A stretch of DNA of 64,000 nucleotides, taken from positions 336,562 through 400,561 of the forward strand of contig QZDX01000002.1 in NCBI GenBank assembly GCA_009917555.1. The letters are read 5' to 3'. Source of the DNA: a bacterium 1XD21-13 (GTDB taxonomy: Bacteria > Bacillota > Clostridia > Lachnospirales > Lachnospiraceae). Position numbers and translations under genes: made by a program. Positions 8,947 to 17,161 of this stretch are shown here, piece after piece (the first letter of the stretch is position 1; each line of letters begins with the position of its first letter). Under the pieces are notes generated by a model, which made no database searches, was not told where the DNA came from, and worked only from the letters and a program-made list of their open reading frames with translations.

Positions 8947-11085
8947 CTACATCATTGGGTCCATGCCAAGTGCCGGATGTCCTTTTTCTGTTAAGAACTC
9001 CAGTAAAGTTTCCGGATCCTCTGCGATGGTCTCATCACCGATCATATCGGTGAAGTTCTCGATGCCGTAAAGCTCCTTGGCGGACTCGTTGAGACGCTCT
9101 GCAACGGTCTCCTTCAGCTCCTTGGGCATCCATACGATACGCTCAATGCCGCCCTCGGCCTTCATAAACTTCTTGGAAGCGATGAAGTGCTTTCCATGTC
9201 CCATAAAGCCCGGTGTCTGCACACCGCCGCCTGTCATGGAAGCCAGCTCCGGGAATGTCATTCCAAGAGGAGTCATGCCAGCATACTCACGGTTGGCAAT
9301 GATAACACCGTTGGAGAACGGCTCAATACCGCAGATACACTCAAAGCAGCCGCAGGAAGTCATGGGATTCTCCATGATGGAGTACAGAGATACGTTCTCC
9401 AGTGCTCCCTGGGAGTACATCTTCACAGCCTCGTTTACATCCTCGTACTCGCCGGTGCGCTCGTCGATCACACGCTCCTTGGTGATAACCTGGCAGGGTC
9501 CCTGGGGATCCAGCTCGTTGGTTGCCTTGGCATCCAGCCATGAAACGGCGCCGCACAGGCCCAGACGCTCCGGCGTTACCACGCATACGTGGGACGGGGA
9601 GAATGCCTGGCAGAGAATACAGCTGTAGTAAACCTCTACGGACTCATCCGTCAGGGTACGAAGTCTGTCATCACGCTTGTCAAAGGACGGAATCGCCAGA
9701 TTGTGGCGAAGCTCCGTACACTTCTCCGGATCGGTGATCACCTTTACCTGACACTTATCAACCACTGCGTCAAATTCATTCTTAATCTTAGCGTAAAGCA
9801 CCTCGCCGATATGCTTTGCCCGGAAGCCTGCCTCAAATGCGGCCTTGCCCACACGGACACGAATCATATCACGCTGTCCCGTATGCATCACGCCCTCGAT
9901 GCAGTTTAAGTAGCTGTGGAACTTACGCTCAAATACGGGCTCAAAGTCAGACTGCATGTTCCGTCCGGCAACCTCTACAATGTAACCGATGCTGTGCTTT
10001 GTTCCTACCTCAAACTCATCCAGATCCGGTCCGATGACCTCGATCTTGTGATCCTCTACCTCAGAAGCCTCCTTGGTCTGTACCAGCTCGAAGCAGTCCA
10101 CACGGGAACCGTCAAACTCAACCTGCATATCGCCACGGCGGATAATCTCGCCCTCGAATGCGGATGCAAATGCAACGGGAATATCAATATCCGTCACCTT
10201 GATCTTCACATCTCTTGCCTCAATAGAGGTGGGATTGAACTTCTCAGTATCCGGCTGCAAAATCAAGCTCTTGGGTACATTCATGCCTTTCAGGCTCTCC
10301 ATATCGTTGGAGATAACCGGGAAACCGAATGCGATTGCGCCGGCACCGCAGCCTACGGTCAGGTCGTCTACAGGAGCAAATGCATTGACAAAGGCAAATA
10401 CACGCTCAAAGGTATACTTCATCAGGTTCGGCAGATCCCCCGGTGTAATGTTACCGAAGATCAGGGCTGCACGAAGCGCAATGGAAACTACGTGAGCTGC
10501 GGATGTGATATCCTTGCCCATCAAGGTTACACGTACATTGAAGCCGGTGTTGTAGCCAGCCTCAATGAGCTGATCGCAGATGCCGCCTACGCAGGTAACG
10601 AAGTTACCCTGTGCCTGGTAGCTCTTTACCAGGGCAACCGCCTCCTCCACAGAGGGAGCTGCATTGATGATAACCGGTACGCCGGGGATGTCGCCTGTTA
10701 CCAGGGGAACGCCCAGCTCACGGATCATAGCGTCTGTAAAATGGCCTACATAGGGCTCCTCATAGGGCTGAGCGCCGTCCATGTACTTCATGGTCTCAAT
10801 AATCTCAGCAGCCAGAGCCGTTGCAATACCAGCCTGGAATACGTTATGTAAACGTTCCTTTCTTGTCATCATTTCCTTAATTTTTCCCTCAAGGGCCGCC
10901 TTTACCTCTCCCAAGGTAGTCAGCTTCTCTCCTGTTACCGCATAGTAACAGGGAAGACTGTATGCGGTGCTTGGCAGGGATACTGCCGCATCTGCGCCGT
11001 ATTTCTCCAGCGCTTCGGCTACCGATTTTTCGGCCCATGCGTACATCTCGCTGGAGCCGCCAAATGCTCTATCAAATAATGTCAC
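8947..11085 (-). CDS. acsB: Acetyl-CoA synthase, beta subunit of CODH/ACS
   Basis: Condenses CO, the CFeSP methyl group and CoA to acetyl-CoA at the nickel A-cluster. 712 aa. All A-cluster cysteines are present with the spacing of the Moorella enzyme: C489, C492, C501 and C511 (CILCQAF...HVC...GLCG), and C578/C580 in SCGCFECICG. GTG start at 11085 with AGGAGG 8 nt upstream. A hairpin element (11111-11207) lies immediately before the binding site. Forms the cytoplasmic complex with AcsA; the two cooC genes flanking acsA probably help with nickel loading. Confidence 0.96.
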   Translation of the reverse strand: MTLFDRAFGGSSEMYAWAEKSVAEALEKYGADAAVSLPSTAYSLPCYYAVTGEKLTTLGEVKAALEGKIKEMMTRKERLHNVFQAGIATALAAEIIETMKYMDGAQPYEEPYVGHFTDAMIRELGVPLVTGDIPGVPVIINAAPSVEEAVALVKSYQAQGNFVTCVGGICDQLIEAGYNTGFNVRVTLMGKDITSAAHVVSIALRAALIFGNITPGDLPNLMKYTFERVFAFVNAFAPVDDLTVGCGAGAIAFGFPVISNDMESLKGMNVPKSLILQPDTEKFNPTSIEARDVKIKVTDIDIPVAFASAFEGEIIRRGDMQVEFDGSRVDCFELVQTKEASEVEDHKIEVIGPDLDEFEVGTKHSIGYIVEVAGRNMQSDFEPVFERKFHSYLNCIEGVMHTGQRDMIRVRVGKAAFEAGFRAKHIGEVLYAKIKNEFDAVVDKCQVKVITDPEKCTELRHNLAIPSFDKRDDRLRTLTDESVEVYYSCILCQAFSPSHVCVVTPERLGLCGAVSWLDAKATNELDPQGPCQVITKERVIDERTGEYEDVNEAVKMYSQGALENVSLYSIMENPMTSCGCFECICGIEPFSNGVIIANREYAGMTPLGMTFPELASMTGGGVQTPGFMGHGKHFIASKKFMKAEGGIERIVWMPKELKETVAERLNESAKELYGIENFTDMIGDETIAEDPETLLEFLTEKGHPALGMDPMM

Positions 11086-11110
11086 GTTTTTAACCTCCTA
11101 TTTATAAGTT

Positions 11111-11207
11111 CCGCTTCTGCCCTGTCAGTACACCCTTTTATAGAACAATTTCCGACCGCAAGTACATGCGTTCGTAAATCGTTCTGTGCACTGTCTGGGC
11201 TTCGCTG
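11111..11207 (-). ncRNA. Hairpin element, copy A, upstream of acsB
   Basis: About 97 nt filling the cooC-acsB spacer, in sense orientation. It has an outer stem GCCC/GGGC, a conserved pair of strands GTGCACTG and CAGTACAC, an inner 10-bp stem (AGAACGATTT with AAATTGTTCT in the transcript) and a terminal hairpin. It shares architecture and conserved strands with copies at 14878-15004 and 47941-48063, but the stems differ in sequence while staying paired. The acsB binding site follows directly. Confidence 0.55.
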
Positions 11208-11212
11208 TTTTC

Positions 11213-11974
11213 TTAATTTTCTAATAATTCCTTTATTTTCCGAATCTCCTCCGTTGCCTCCCGGCTGATATCGTAGGGGGATTTCCCCTGCCGGTCCGCA
11301 TCGATGACATCCGTATTGTAATGGATAAAGCCCAGTAAATCCTCGGCAGGAATCTTGGAGCGGACAAAGTCCTCATCCTCCGGTCCCCGCACCTTGTTGG
11401 CAACCACACGGACCCTTTTTACACCCAGGTCCATAGCCAGCCGCTTCACATTCTTGTAAGTCTGCACGCTTCTGGCTCCCGGCTCAATGACTACCACAAA
11501 CTGATCCACACCCTCGCAGGTGCCCCGCCCCAGATGCTCAAGGCCGGCCTCCATATCCATGATGACCACATCCTTGCTCCGCAGGCTTAAGTAGTTGAGA
11601 ATCCGTTTCAGCATCACATGTTCCGGACAGACACAGCCGCCTCCGCCGGTTTCCACCGTTCCAAGGGTCAGAAGCTTGACACCATTGTAAGTCTTGCTGT
11701 AGGTATCCGGTATGTCGTCCACCTTGGGATTCAGGGTGTAAAAGGTATTGTCGGCCCCAGCGCCGGTGCGCTCCTCAATGAGCTTCCGCATCCGGGAAAT
11801 GGGAATGATGGAATCCAGAATCTCCTCCGGAAATCCCAGTGCCAAGCCTAAATTGGCATCTGGGTCCACATCCGCCGCCAACACGGTCCTGCCCTCAGCC
11901 GCACACAGCCTTGCCAGGGTTGCTGCAAATGTGGTCTTTCCCACACCGCCCTTACCGGTAATTGCAATCTTCAT
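11213..11974 (-). CDS. cooC: CooC-type nickel-insertion ATPase (first of two)
   Basis: MinD-family dimeric ATPase that helps insert nickel into CO dehydrogenase or ACS. 253 aa. Deviant Walker A GKGGVGKTT at residues 7-15, DVDPDANLG after the second strand, and a CVCP cysteine pair (around residues 115-117) like the CXC that binds nickel at the CooC dimer interface. Begins 31 nt after the acsA stop. The second paralogue lies upstream of acsA. In other acetogens one of these may be AcsF, the ACS-specific maturase; its position next to acsB fits that but does not prove it. Confidence 0.88.
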   Translation of the reverse strand: MKIAITGKGGVGKTTFAATLARLCAAEGRTVLAADVDPDANLGLALGFPEEILDSIIPISRMRKLIEERTGAGADNTFYTLNPKVDDIPDTYSKTYNGVKLLTLGTVETGGGGCVCPEHVMLKRILNYLSLRSKDVVIMDMEAGLEHLGRGTCEGVDQFVVVIEPGARSVQTYKNVKRLAMDLGVKRVRVVANKVRGPEDEDFVRSKIPAEDLLGFIHYNTDVIDADRQGKSPYDISREATEEIRKIKELLEN

Positions 11975-12005
11975 ATGCCTACACTCCTAACTGTTGCTTA
12001 TCCAT

Positions 12006-13898
12006 TTAGATCCCTAAAGCCGTTCTCTTCTCCTCAATCCGGTCAATCATAGCGTCAACCAGCTTGTCGATGTCCTTTTCTACGGTGTAGGAAGCCTCTA
12101 CCCAATCCTTGATGCCATGCTTCAAAAGGTTATCCACCTCAGTAGAACCGCATACGTAAGGATCAACGCCCAGGAATGTATCAATACCGGTAGCCACTAC
12201 ATAGTTACCGATGGAAACAGCCTTCTCGGACATCCACTCAGGAGCACAGCCCACAACGGGAACCTGGGAAATGTTCCAGCCGGAATCCTTGGCAATATCG
12301 GCTGCCAGAATCATCATACGGCTGATATCCACGCAGGAGCCCATATGTAATACAGGAGGAATATCTGCCAGCTCGCAAACTCTCTTCAAGCCTGCGCCGC
12401 AGAGATCCTTTGCATCCTTATTCATCAGACCGGCCTTAGCGGCAGCCTGTGCGGAACATCCGGAAGCAATGATAATAATATCATTTGCAATCAGCTTCTT
12501 CATCAGCTCAATATGGGCAACGTCCGGACGGATCTTCGGGTTGTTGCAGCCTACCATAGCAACAGCGCCTCTGAGAACACCGGACTTCACGCACTCAACC
12601 AAGGGCTTGGTGGTTCCGGTCTCGTCCACGTAGGAGTTGGTAACCGTATCCAGGGTCTTCTTGATAGCCTCTACAGAGTATCCAACGGTTGCTTTCTGCT
12701 TCATATCCGGGATATAAACCAGCTCAGGCTTACGGTTCTTGAAGTTGTCAATGGCCATCTTAACAATCGCCTTGGCATTCTCCCCTGCTGTCTCCGCTGT
12801 GAAATGCATAAACTCGGAATCCGGCATCTGTGCAATCTTGGAGGTGGTAACAAATTTTGTGTGGAAGCACTTGCTCAAGGGTCCTAAGGCCGGGAAAATA
12901 CACTGTACGTCTACGACAATGGCCTCACAAGCGCCTGTCAGCACTACATTTTCCTGCTGTAAAAAGTTACCGGCCATGGGGATTCCCCGGCGCATAGCAA
13001 CCTCATTGGAGGTACAGCATACACCGGAAATGGTGATGCCCTTTGCTCCTACGCTCTTAGCGTATGCGATCATCTCCGGATCGTCTGCATACTCACAGAT
13101 CATCTCGGAAAGTGACGGGTCATGTCCATGAACAACAATATTTACATTCTCAGCAACCATAACGCCCAAGTTTGCCTCGGTGTCAATGGGCTTCGGTGTT
13201 CCGAACAGCACGTCTGAAAACTCCGTACCCATCATGGAACCGCCCCATCCGTCGCAGAGACCGGTACGTAAGGACTGACGAATGAGAGCCTCCGGCTTGG
13301 AGGAGCATCCCATATGAGTCATATGTAAGGAGCTTGCAACCTCACGGTCAATAGCACGTGGAGCAATCTCTTCTCTCTCCCAGAGCTCCTGGGTGTGCTG
13401 CGGTGCTCTCTTTAAGAAGCGCTGATGTCCGAAAGGCTTTCCATACTCCATCAAGCCCTCTACAGCTACCTCATGAGCCAGATCGTAAATGTCCTTGCCC
13501 TCTGTCTCAATGCCCCACTCCTTGGCAATGCGGATCAGCTTCTCCGGATCCTTTACCTTGTAGTTTCCGTCCGGCGCTGTGCAGTGCAGTGTGTGGCAGA
13601 TCTCACGGCCGTGGTCAGAGTGAGTTGCCGCTCCGCCGGCTGTAAACTTCAGATAGTTACGTCCTACGATGCCGTGTACGTCACATCCGCAGATACCTCT
13701 CGGTGCCTTGGGTGTAATACGGCAGGGTCCCATGGAACAGATTCGGCAGCAGACACCCTGCTCACCGAACTTACAGTGGGGGGTCTGGTTCTTCACACGA
13801 AGCTGCCAGGAATCGGCGCCCACCTTCGCCCCTGTTTCCAACAGTCTGGCTGTTGCGGCTTCAAATTCTTCCACCGTTGTCAATTTAAAGTCTCCCAT
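12006..13898 (-). CDS. acsA: Anaerobic carbon monoxide dehydrogenase catalytic subunit
   Basis: Ni-Fe-S CO dehydrogenase (CooS/AcsA family), reducing CO2 to CO for AcsB. 630 aa from the ATG at 13898, which has TAGGAGG 7 nt upstream; a 24-codon upstream extension lacks a binding site. N-terminal cluster cysteines are seen in HCKFGEQGVCCRICSMGPC and GICGCD (B- and D-clusters). C-cluster ligands are in the MVGCNNPKIRPD, SGCSAQAAAKAG, MGSCVDISR and GCAPEWMSEKA regions. In the operon between the two cooC genes, with a long 193-nt spacer upstream. Confidence 0.96.
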   Translation of the reverse strand: MGDFKLTTVEEFEAATARLLETGAKVGADSWQLRVKNQTPHCKFGEQGVCCRICSMGPCRITPKAPRGICGCDVHGIVGRNYLKFTAGGAATHSDHGREICHTLHCTAPDGNYKVKDPEKLIRIAKEWGIETEGKDIYDLAHEVAVEGLMEYGKPFGHQRFLKRAPQHTQELWEREEIAPRAIDREVASSLHMTHMGCSSKPEALIRQSLRTGLCDGWGGSMMGTEFSDVLFGTPKPIDTEANLGVMVAENVNIVVHGHDPSLSEMICEYADDPEMIAYAKSVGAKGITISGVCCTSNEVAMRRGIPMAGNFLQQENVVLTGACEAIVVDVQCIFPALGPLSKCFHTKFVTTSKIAQMPDSEFMHFTAETAGENAKAIVKMAIDNFKNRKPELVYIPDMKQKATVGYSVEAIKKTLDTVTNSYVDETGTTKPLVECVKSGVLRGAVAMVGCNNPKIRPDVAHIELMKKLIANDIIIIASGCSAQAAAKAGLMNKDAKDLCGAGLKRVCELADIPPVLHMGSCVDISRMMILAADIAKDSGWNISQVPVVGCAPEWMSEKAVSIGNYVVATGIDTFLGVDPYVCGSTEVDNLLKHGIKDWVEASYTVEKDIDKLVDAMIDRIEEKRTALGI

Positions 13899-14091
13899 TA
13901 TAAACCTCCTAAAATATTTATGATAAAAATCTGTAAGCTCATAAAACCGCCTGGATCTATGGGCCCACACTTATCATGTTCCACAAATCGTGACTATTCA
14001 AAACGGCAGACCACAGACCCGTCTGCTGTGCAGACTATCTGTTGCTTACGCAGCTTCTGTCTGTTTTTCATACTGCTACCGTTCTGATTCG

Positions 14092-14865
14092 TTATGACAA
14101 ATCTAACTTGCCAATGATGTCATACAGCGCTTTCCGTACCGGAGAATCCTCCGGAAGCTTTACGGTGGGCACGCCGTCGCAGTCAAATTCAAATACCTGC
14201 TCATCCTGGGGAACTACGCCAAGCAAGCTCAAGCCCTGCTTTTCAATCTCTTCCTTGGTTCCCTCATTTAAAACGCCGCCCGGGGCACGATTTACAATGA
14301 GCCCTATGGTGTTCGGCTTGAGCCCGCACTCCGGAATCAGCTTTGCGATACGGCCTACGGCCTGGACGCCTCTTCTGGAGCAGTCGCTGACCAAAATAAT
14401 GGTATCTACCTTGGGAAGAATTCCCCGGCTGATATGCTCCATGCCTGCCTCATTGTCCACCACCACATACTTGTAATTCTGTGCGTACTTGGAAATCTGA
14501 GCCGTCAGAAGCCCGTTTACAAAGCAGTAACAGCCCTTGCCCTGGGTATGTCCCATGACAAGCAAATCGAAATCGTCCTCCTCTACCAGTGCGGAGCTGA
14601 ATTTCATTTCCGCATAATCCTGCTTGGACATCCCCAGAGGAATGGGATTGGTGCTGGAAATCTCTGCCTGGGCAATCTCCTCACGAATCTCACCCAAGGT
14701 AGCTTCCACCTCCACCCCAAGCACTTCATTTAGATTGGAATTTGCATCCGCATCTACAGCCAGTACCGGGCCCTGCTTCTTTTGACACAGGTACTCAATC
14801 AAAAGACCTGTCAGTGTCGTCTTGCCTACGCCGCCCTTGCCGGCTACCGCAATTGTGTGTGCCAT
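14092..14865 (-). CDS. cooC: CooC-type nickel-insertion ATPase (second copy)
   Basis: 257-aa MinD-family ATPase: deviant Walker A GKGGVGKTT at residues 8-16, AVDADANSNLNEVLG, a CYC pair in GKGCYCFVNG (about residues 112-117), and VVDNEAGMEHISRG. This matches CooC of CO dehydrogenase operons more closely than the other copy and lies directly upstream of acsA. Cytoplasmic. AGGAGAT binding site before the ATG, directly after hairpin element copy B. Confidence 0.9.
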   Translation of the reverse strand: MAHTIAVAGKGGVGKTTLTGLLIEYLCQKKQGPVLAVDADANSNLNEVLGVEVEATLGEIREEIAQAEISSTNPIPLGMSKQDYAEMKFSSALVEEDDFDLLVMGHTQGKGCYCFVNGLLTAQISKYAQNYKYVVVDNEAGMEHISRGILPKVDTIILVSDCSRRGVQAVGRIAKLIPECGLKPNTIGLIVNRAPGGVLNEGTKEEIEKQGLSLLGVVPQDEQVFEFDCDGVPTVKLPEDSPVRKALYDIIGKLDLS

Positions 14866-14877
14866 TTTTATCTCCTA

Positions 14878-15004
14878 TTCCAGTCCCGTAACATTCCTCC
14901 CTGTACACCCTTGCCTAAATCAATTTTCAGCCATAAAAGCATATGTCTGCAAATTGATTTGTGCACTGTGAGGAATATTACTGTTTTTCCAGTCTCGTAA
15001 TATT
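14878..15004 (-). ncRNA. Hairpin element, copy B, upstream of cooC
   Basis: In the cooT-cooC spacer, sense orientation. Outer stem TAATATTCCTC with GAGGAATGTTA, conserved CAGTGCAC strand, inner stem AAATCAATTT/AAATTGATTT, terminal hairpin CAG-CATA/TATG-CTG. Near-identical 14-nt direct repeats (TTACGAGACTGGAA and TTACGGGACTGGAA) bound it. The cooC binding site follows within 5 nt. Strong similarity to the copy at 47941-48063. Confidence 0.6.
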
Positions 15005-15025
15005 CTTCTGCAATTAATACGCTTT

Positions 15026-15217
15026 TTAAGCCGGACAGTTCAGCTTAACAACGGAGCCTGTCAGATCTACAAAGGAAATGCTTCCCTCTACCACTGTCTC
15101 GGCTCCCATAATATCCACCAGGCGCACCCGGCTTCCCTCTACGTAAATCTTGCTTACATTCTTTAATACAACCTCTTCCGTATCCTTGGTGGTTTTATAA
15201 ACCGTTGCCAGACACAT
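15026..15217 (-). CDS. cooT: CooT-family nickel-binding protein
   Basis: 63-aa protein of the CooT family (MCLATVYKTT start, then VYVEGSRVRLVD-like strands and a SISFVDLTGSVVKL end). CooT is a small dimeric nickel-binding protein of CO dehydrogenase loci that uses the N-terminal Cys2 region. Cys2 is present here. The gene sits between the His-rich protein and cooC at the head of the acs operon, so a role in nickel delivery to AcsA or AcsB is the natural reading. TAGTATGTG start context with AGGAGG upstream. Confidence 0.85.
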   Translation of the reverse strand: MCLATVYKTTKDTEEVVLKNVSKIYVEGSRVRLVDIMGAETVVEGSISFVDLTGSVVKLNCPA

Positions 15218-15241
15218 ACTAAAATACCTCCTGATCGTCTT

Positions 15242-15622
15242 CTACTGAGGAGCTTTCACGCTGGAAAGTGCCACGCTCAGATACAGATTGCCTTTGTCAA
15301 AGCACTCTACGGCTTTCTCGATCTGTGATGCCGCCTCTTCCCTTCCGTCCGTGCGGAACTGCTTTGCAATCTCCTGAAGCTCTGCCGCATGATGCTTGTT
15401 ATGATCCAGCATATAAGCTAAAATTGCCTCCTGCTCGTTGGCCGGACGCTCCCCGCCGCAACCGCCACAGCTTCCGCAATGCTCGTGCTCATGAGTATGG
15501 TTGTGATCCTCCTCATGTCCATGGGCATGCTCATGTGCATGGGTATGGGTGCAGCCGTCCTTGTGGGTATGTTCATGGGTGTGGCCATGAGTATGTCCAT
15601 GATCGCCATCTACAATATGCAT
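15242..15622 (-). CDS. Histidine-rich metal-binding protein, first gene of the acs operon
   Basis: 126 aa. Residues 2-50 hold about 20 histidines in HxH and HEH repeats, followed by a cysteine cluster CGSCGGCGG. The C-terminal half (about 60-126) is a helical domain (EAILAYMLDHNKHHAAELQE) with no membrane segment or signal peptide. It resembles in principle the His-tail nickel proteins of CODH systems (CooJ) and hydrogenase systems (HypB, SlyD), but I see no homologous fold to CooJ. First in the operon, 24 nt before cooT. Probable role: nickel storage or delivery for AcsA/AcsB. Zinc binding is the alternative. Confidence 0.75.
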   Translation of the reverse strand: MHIVDGDHGHTHGHTHEHTHKDGCTHTHAHEHAHGHEEDHNHTHEHEHCGSCGGCGGERPANEQEAILAYMLDHNKHHAAELQEIAKQFRTDGREEAASQIEKAVECFDKGNLYLSVALSSVKAPQ

Positions 15623-15690
15623 GTCAATCCTCCTATCCTGTTTCCAATTCCTTTTGCAAACTGTGTTAATTTCATCACAAACTTAGAGTT

Positions 15691-15719
15691 ATTATACCCT
15701 ATACAGGGGATTTTATCAA
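15691..15719 (-). promoter_or_regulatory. Main promoter of the acs operon
   Basis: Minus strand -35 TTGATA (15719-15714), 17-nt spacer, -10 TATAAT (15696-15691), about 70 nt upstream of the first ATG. Near-consensus, suggesting high basal expression. The rest of the divergent 15623-16026 interval holds the plus-strand promoter below and no gene. Confidence 0.75.
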
Positions 15720-15959
15720 GGTCATTTCCTTTGAGGAATTGCTTTTTTTTCAATACATTTTTTATCCGAATACAATTTTTCAGCCATGTACGGGATAGTT
15801 TTTGGGAACATCCTTTATGTCAACCACATCATAAGCCATCAGCAGCAGAAAATCCAGAAGTAACTTTTGATAGATTTGTAAAATTTTGTATTTTATAGTT
15901 CTGAAAAGTTGCTATGTTTTGGGAAATGGATTCCCGATTACCAGGCTCACAAATCTGCA

Positions 15960-15988
15960 TTGTAAATAATACACAAATATTTTATAAT
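15960..15988 (+). promoter_or_regulatory. Promoter for the plus-strand redox gene set
   Basis: -35 TTGTAA (15960-15965), 17-nt spacer, -10 TATAAT (15983-15988), 38 nt upstream of the first ATG. Divergent from the acs promoter. Confidence 0.65.
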
Positions 15989-16026
15989 CAAGTATAGAAA
16001 GTCAAAGCTTCTATGGAGGTATCCTT

Positions 16027-16212
16027 ATGAAAAAGACTACTATTGCATTAATAATCGTCGGATTGATTGTTATTCTATTTGCCATATTTTTTCCATCAAC
16101 AATCGCAGAAGTCCATACTCCAGCGCATCGTGCAGCATGGAGAATTCTAATCGGCTTATTAGGCTGTTTTTCACTGATTTTCGGCATCTGTAAGATAGTC
16201 TGCAGAAAATAA
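16027..16212 (+). CDS. Small two-helix membrane protein
   Basis: 61 aa with two hydrophobic helices: residues 5-27 (ALIIVGLIVILFAIFF) and 39-58 (ILIGLLGCFSLIFGICKIVC), joined by a short polar loop with two histidines. GGAGG binding site 7 nt before the ATG and a good promoter upstream. Family not recognised. The first helix is flanked by lysines, so it should insert in the membrane. Confidence 0.6.
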   Translation: MKKTTIALIIVGLIVILFAIFFPSTIAEVHTPAHRAAWRILIGLLGCFSLIFGICKIVCRK

Positions 16213-16270
16213 ATTTTGTTTTACTGGAAAGCCGCACAAAGGGAAAATCAGGAATTCAAGGAGGCACAAA

Positions 16271-16624
16271 ATGATGAGAAATATGATTGCATACTGTGGA
16301 CTGGATTGTGAAAAATGCGATGCATATCTTGCGACAATCCATGATGACCAGGCGCTGCGGGAGAAAACCGCAAAGCTATGGGCCGAGTTAAATCAGGCTC
16401 CCATCTTGCCAGAGCATATCAACTGCGAGGGCTGTCGGGTGGACGGAGTGAAAACCGTGTATTGTGAAAATTATTGCAGTATCCGCCAGTGTGCACTGAA
16501 AAAAGGCGTAACCACATGCAGCAGCTGTGCGGAGATGGAAACGTGTCAGACTGTTGGTGAGATTTTCTCAAATAATCCGGACGCTTTAAAAAACCTGATG
16601 AGCAAAGCGAAAAGTCGGAATTAA
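16271..16624 (+). CDS. DUF3795 cysteine-rich protein
   Basis: 117 aa with the DUF3795 pattern: YCGLDCEKCDAY near the start, CEGCR in the middle, then CENYCSIRQCALKKG and CSSCAEMETC. Twelve or more cysteines suggest a metal site (zinc or Fe-S); the function is not established. The downstream genes are flavodoxin-like, so this is probably part of a small redox operon. AAGGAGG binding site; a second ATG two codons in (MRNMIAYCG) is an alternative start. Confidence 0.8.
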   Translation: MMRNMIAYCGLDCEKCDAYLATIHDDQALREKTAKLWAELNQAPILPEHINCEGCRVDGVKTVYCENYCSIRQCALKKGVTTCSSCAEMETCQTVGEIFSNNPDALKNLMSKAKSRN

Positions 16625-16648
16625 ATTTGCAGAGAGAGGAAAATAAAA

Positions 16649-17161
16649 ATGGTTTTAATCATTGATACAACAACAAAGCATATAGGAAAACGAATAGCCG
16701 AGGAATTGCTTCGCTCTGGCAAAAATGCAGCCGGGTTTGAGGTGATTGACACCACCGGGATGCACATTTCCCACTGCGTCGGATGCAACTACTGCTGGCT
16801 GAAAACGCCGGGCGTCTGTGCTATTCAGGACGATTATGAGCCGATTCTGAGAAAAATGAGCAGCGCCGACCAGGTCTGGCTGGTTTCGGATACCCACTTT
16901 GGATTTGTTTCCTGGCAGACCAAAAACATTGTGGACAGGATTATGCCCCTTGTCACCATGTATCTGAAATTCAAGGACAGGCAGATGCGCCATGTCATGC
17001 GCTATCATCACCAGCCGGATATTGGAATTATCTATACCGGAGAGGGCGATCAGGCTTACCTCGAACGATGGTGTCAGCGTACGGCACTAAATTTGGGGAG
17101 CCGTTCACTGGGCGTTTTTTCTGAGAGCAGCAAAAAGGAGGCGGTTTCATGCATGTTGTAA
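16649..17161 (+). CDS. Flavodoxin/NADPH-dependent FMN reductase-like protein
   Basis: 170-aa protein of the flavodoxin-like fold. It carries HCVGCNYCWLKTPGVC, the CxxC-containing loop typical of iron-sulfur flavoproteins and FMN reductases that follow the pattern FCxGCxxC...C. Likely binds FMN. It ends 12 nt inside the next flavodoxin-like gene, so the two are translationally coupled and may form a heterodimer. AGAGAGG binding site. Confidence 0.7.
   Translation: MVLIIDTTTKHIGKRIAEELLRSGKNAAGFEVIDTTGMHISHCVGCNYCWLKTPGVCAIQDDYEPILRKMSSADQVWLVSDTHFGFVSWQTKNIVDRIMPLVTMYLKFKDRQMRHVMRYHHQPDIGIIYTGEGDQAYLERWCQRTALNLGSRSLGVFSESSKKEAVSCML

Noticed and set aside
13899..14091. Fourth copy of the hairpin element before acsA
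   Set aside because: The spacer contains short hairpins (GCAGAC/GTCTGC), but not the GTGCAC/GTGTAC core with the inner stem.
5549..15622. Many long plus-strand open frames opposite the acs genes
   Set aside because: They lack binding sites and family motifs and are compositional shadows of the real minus-strand genes.
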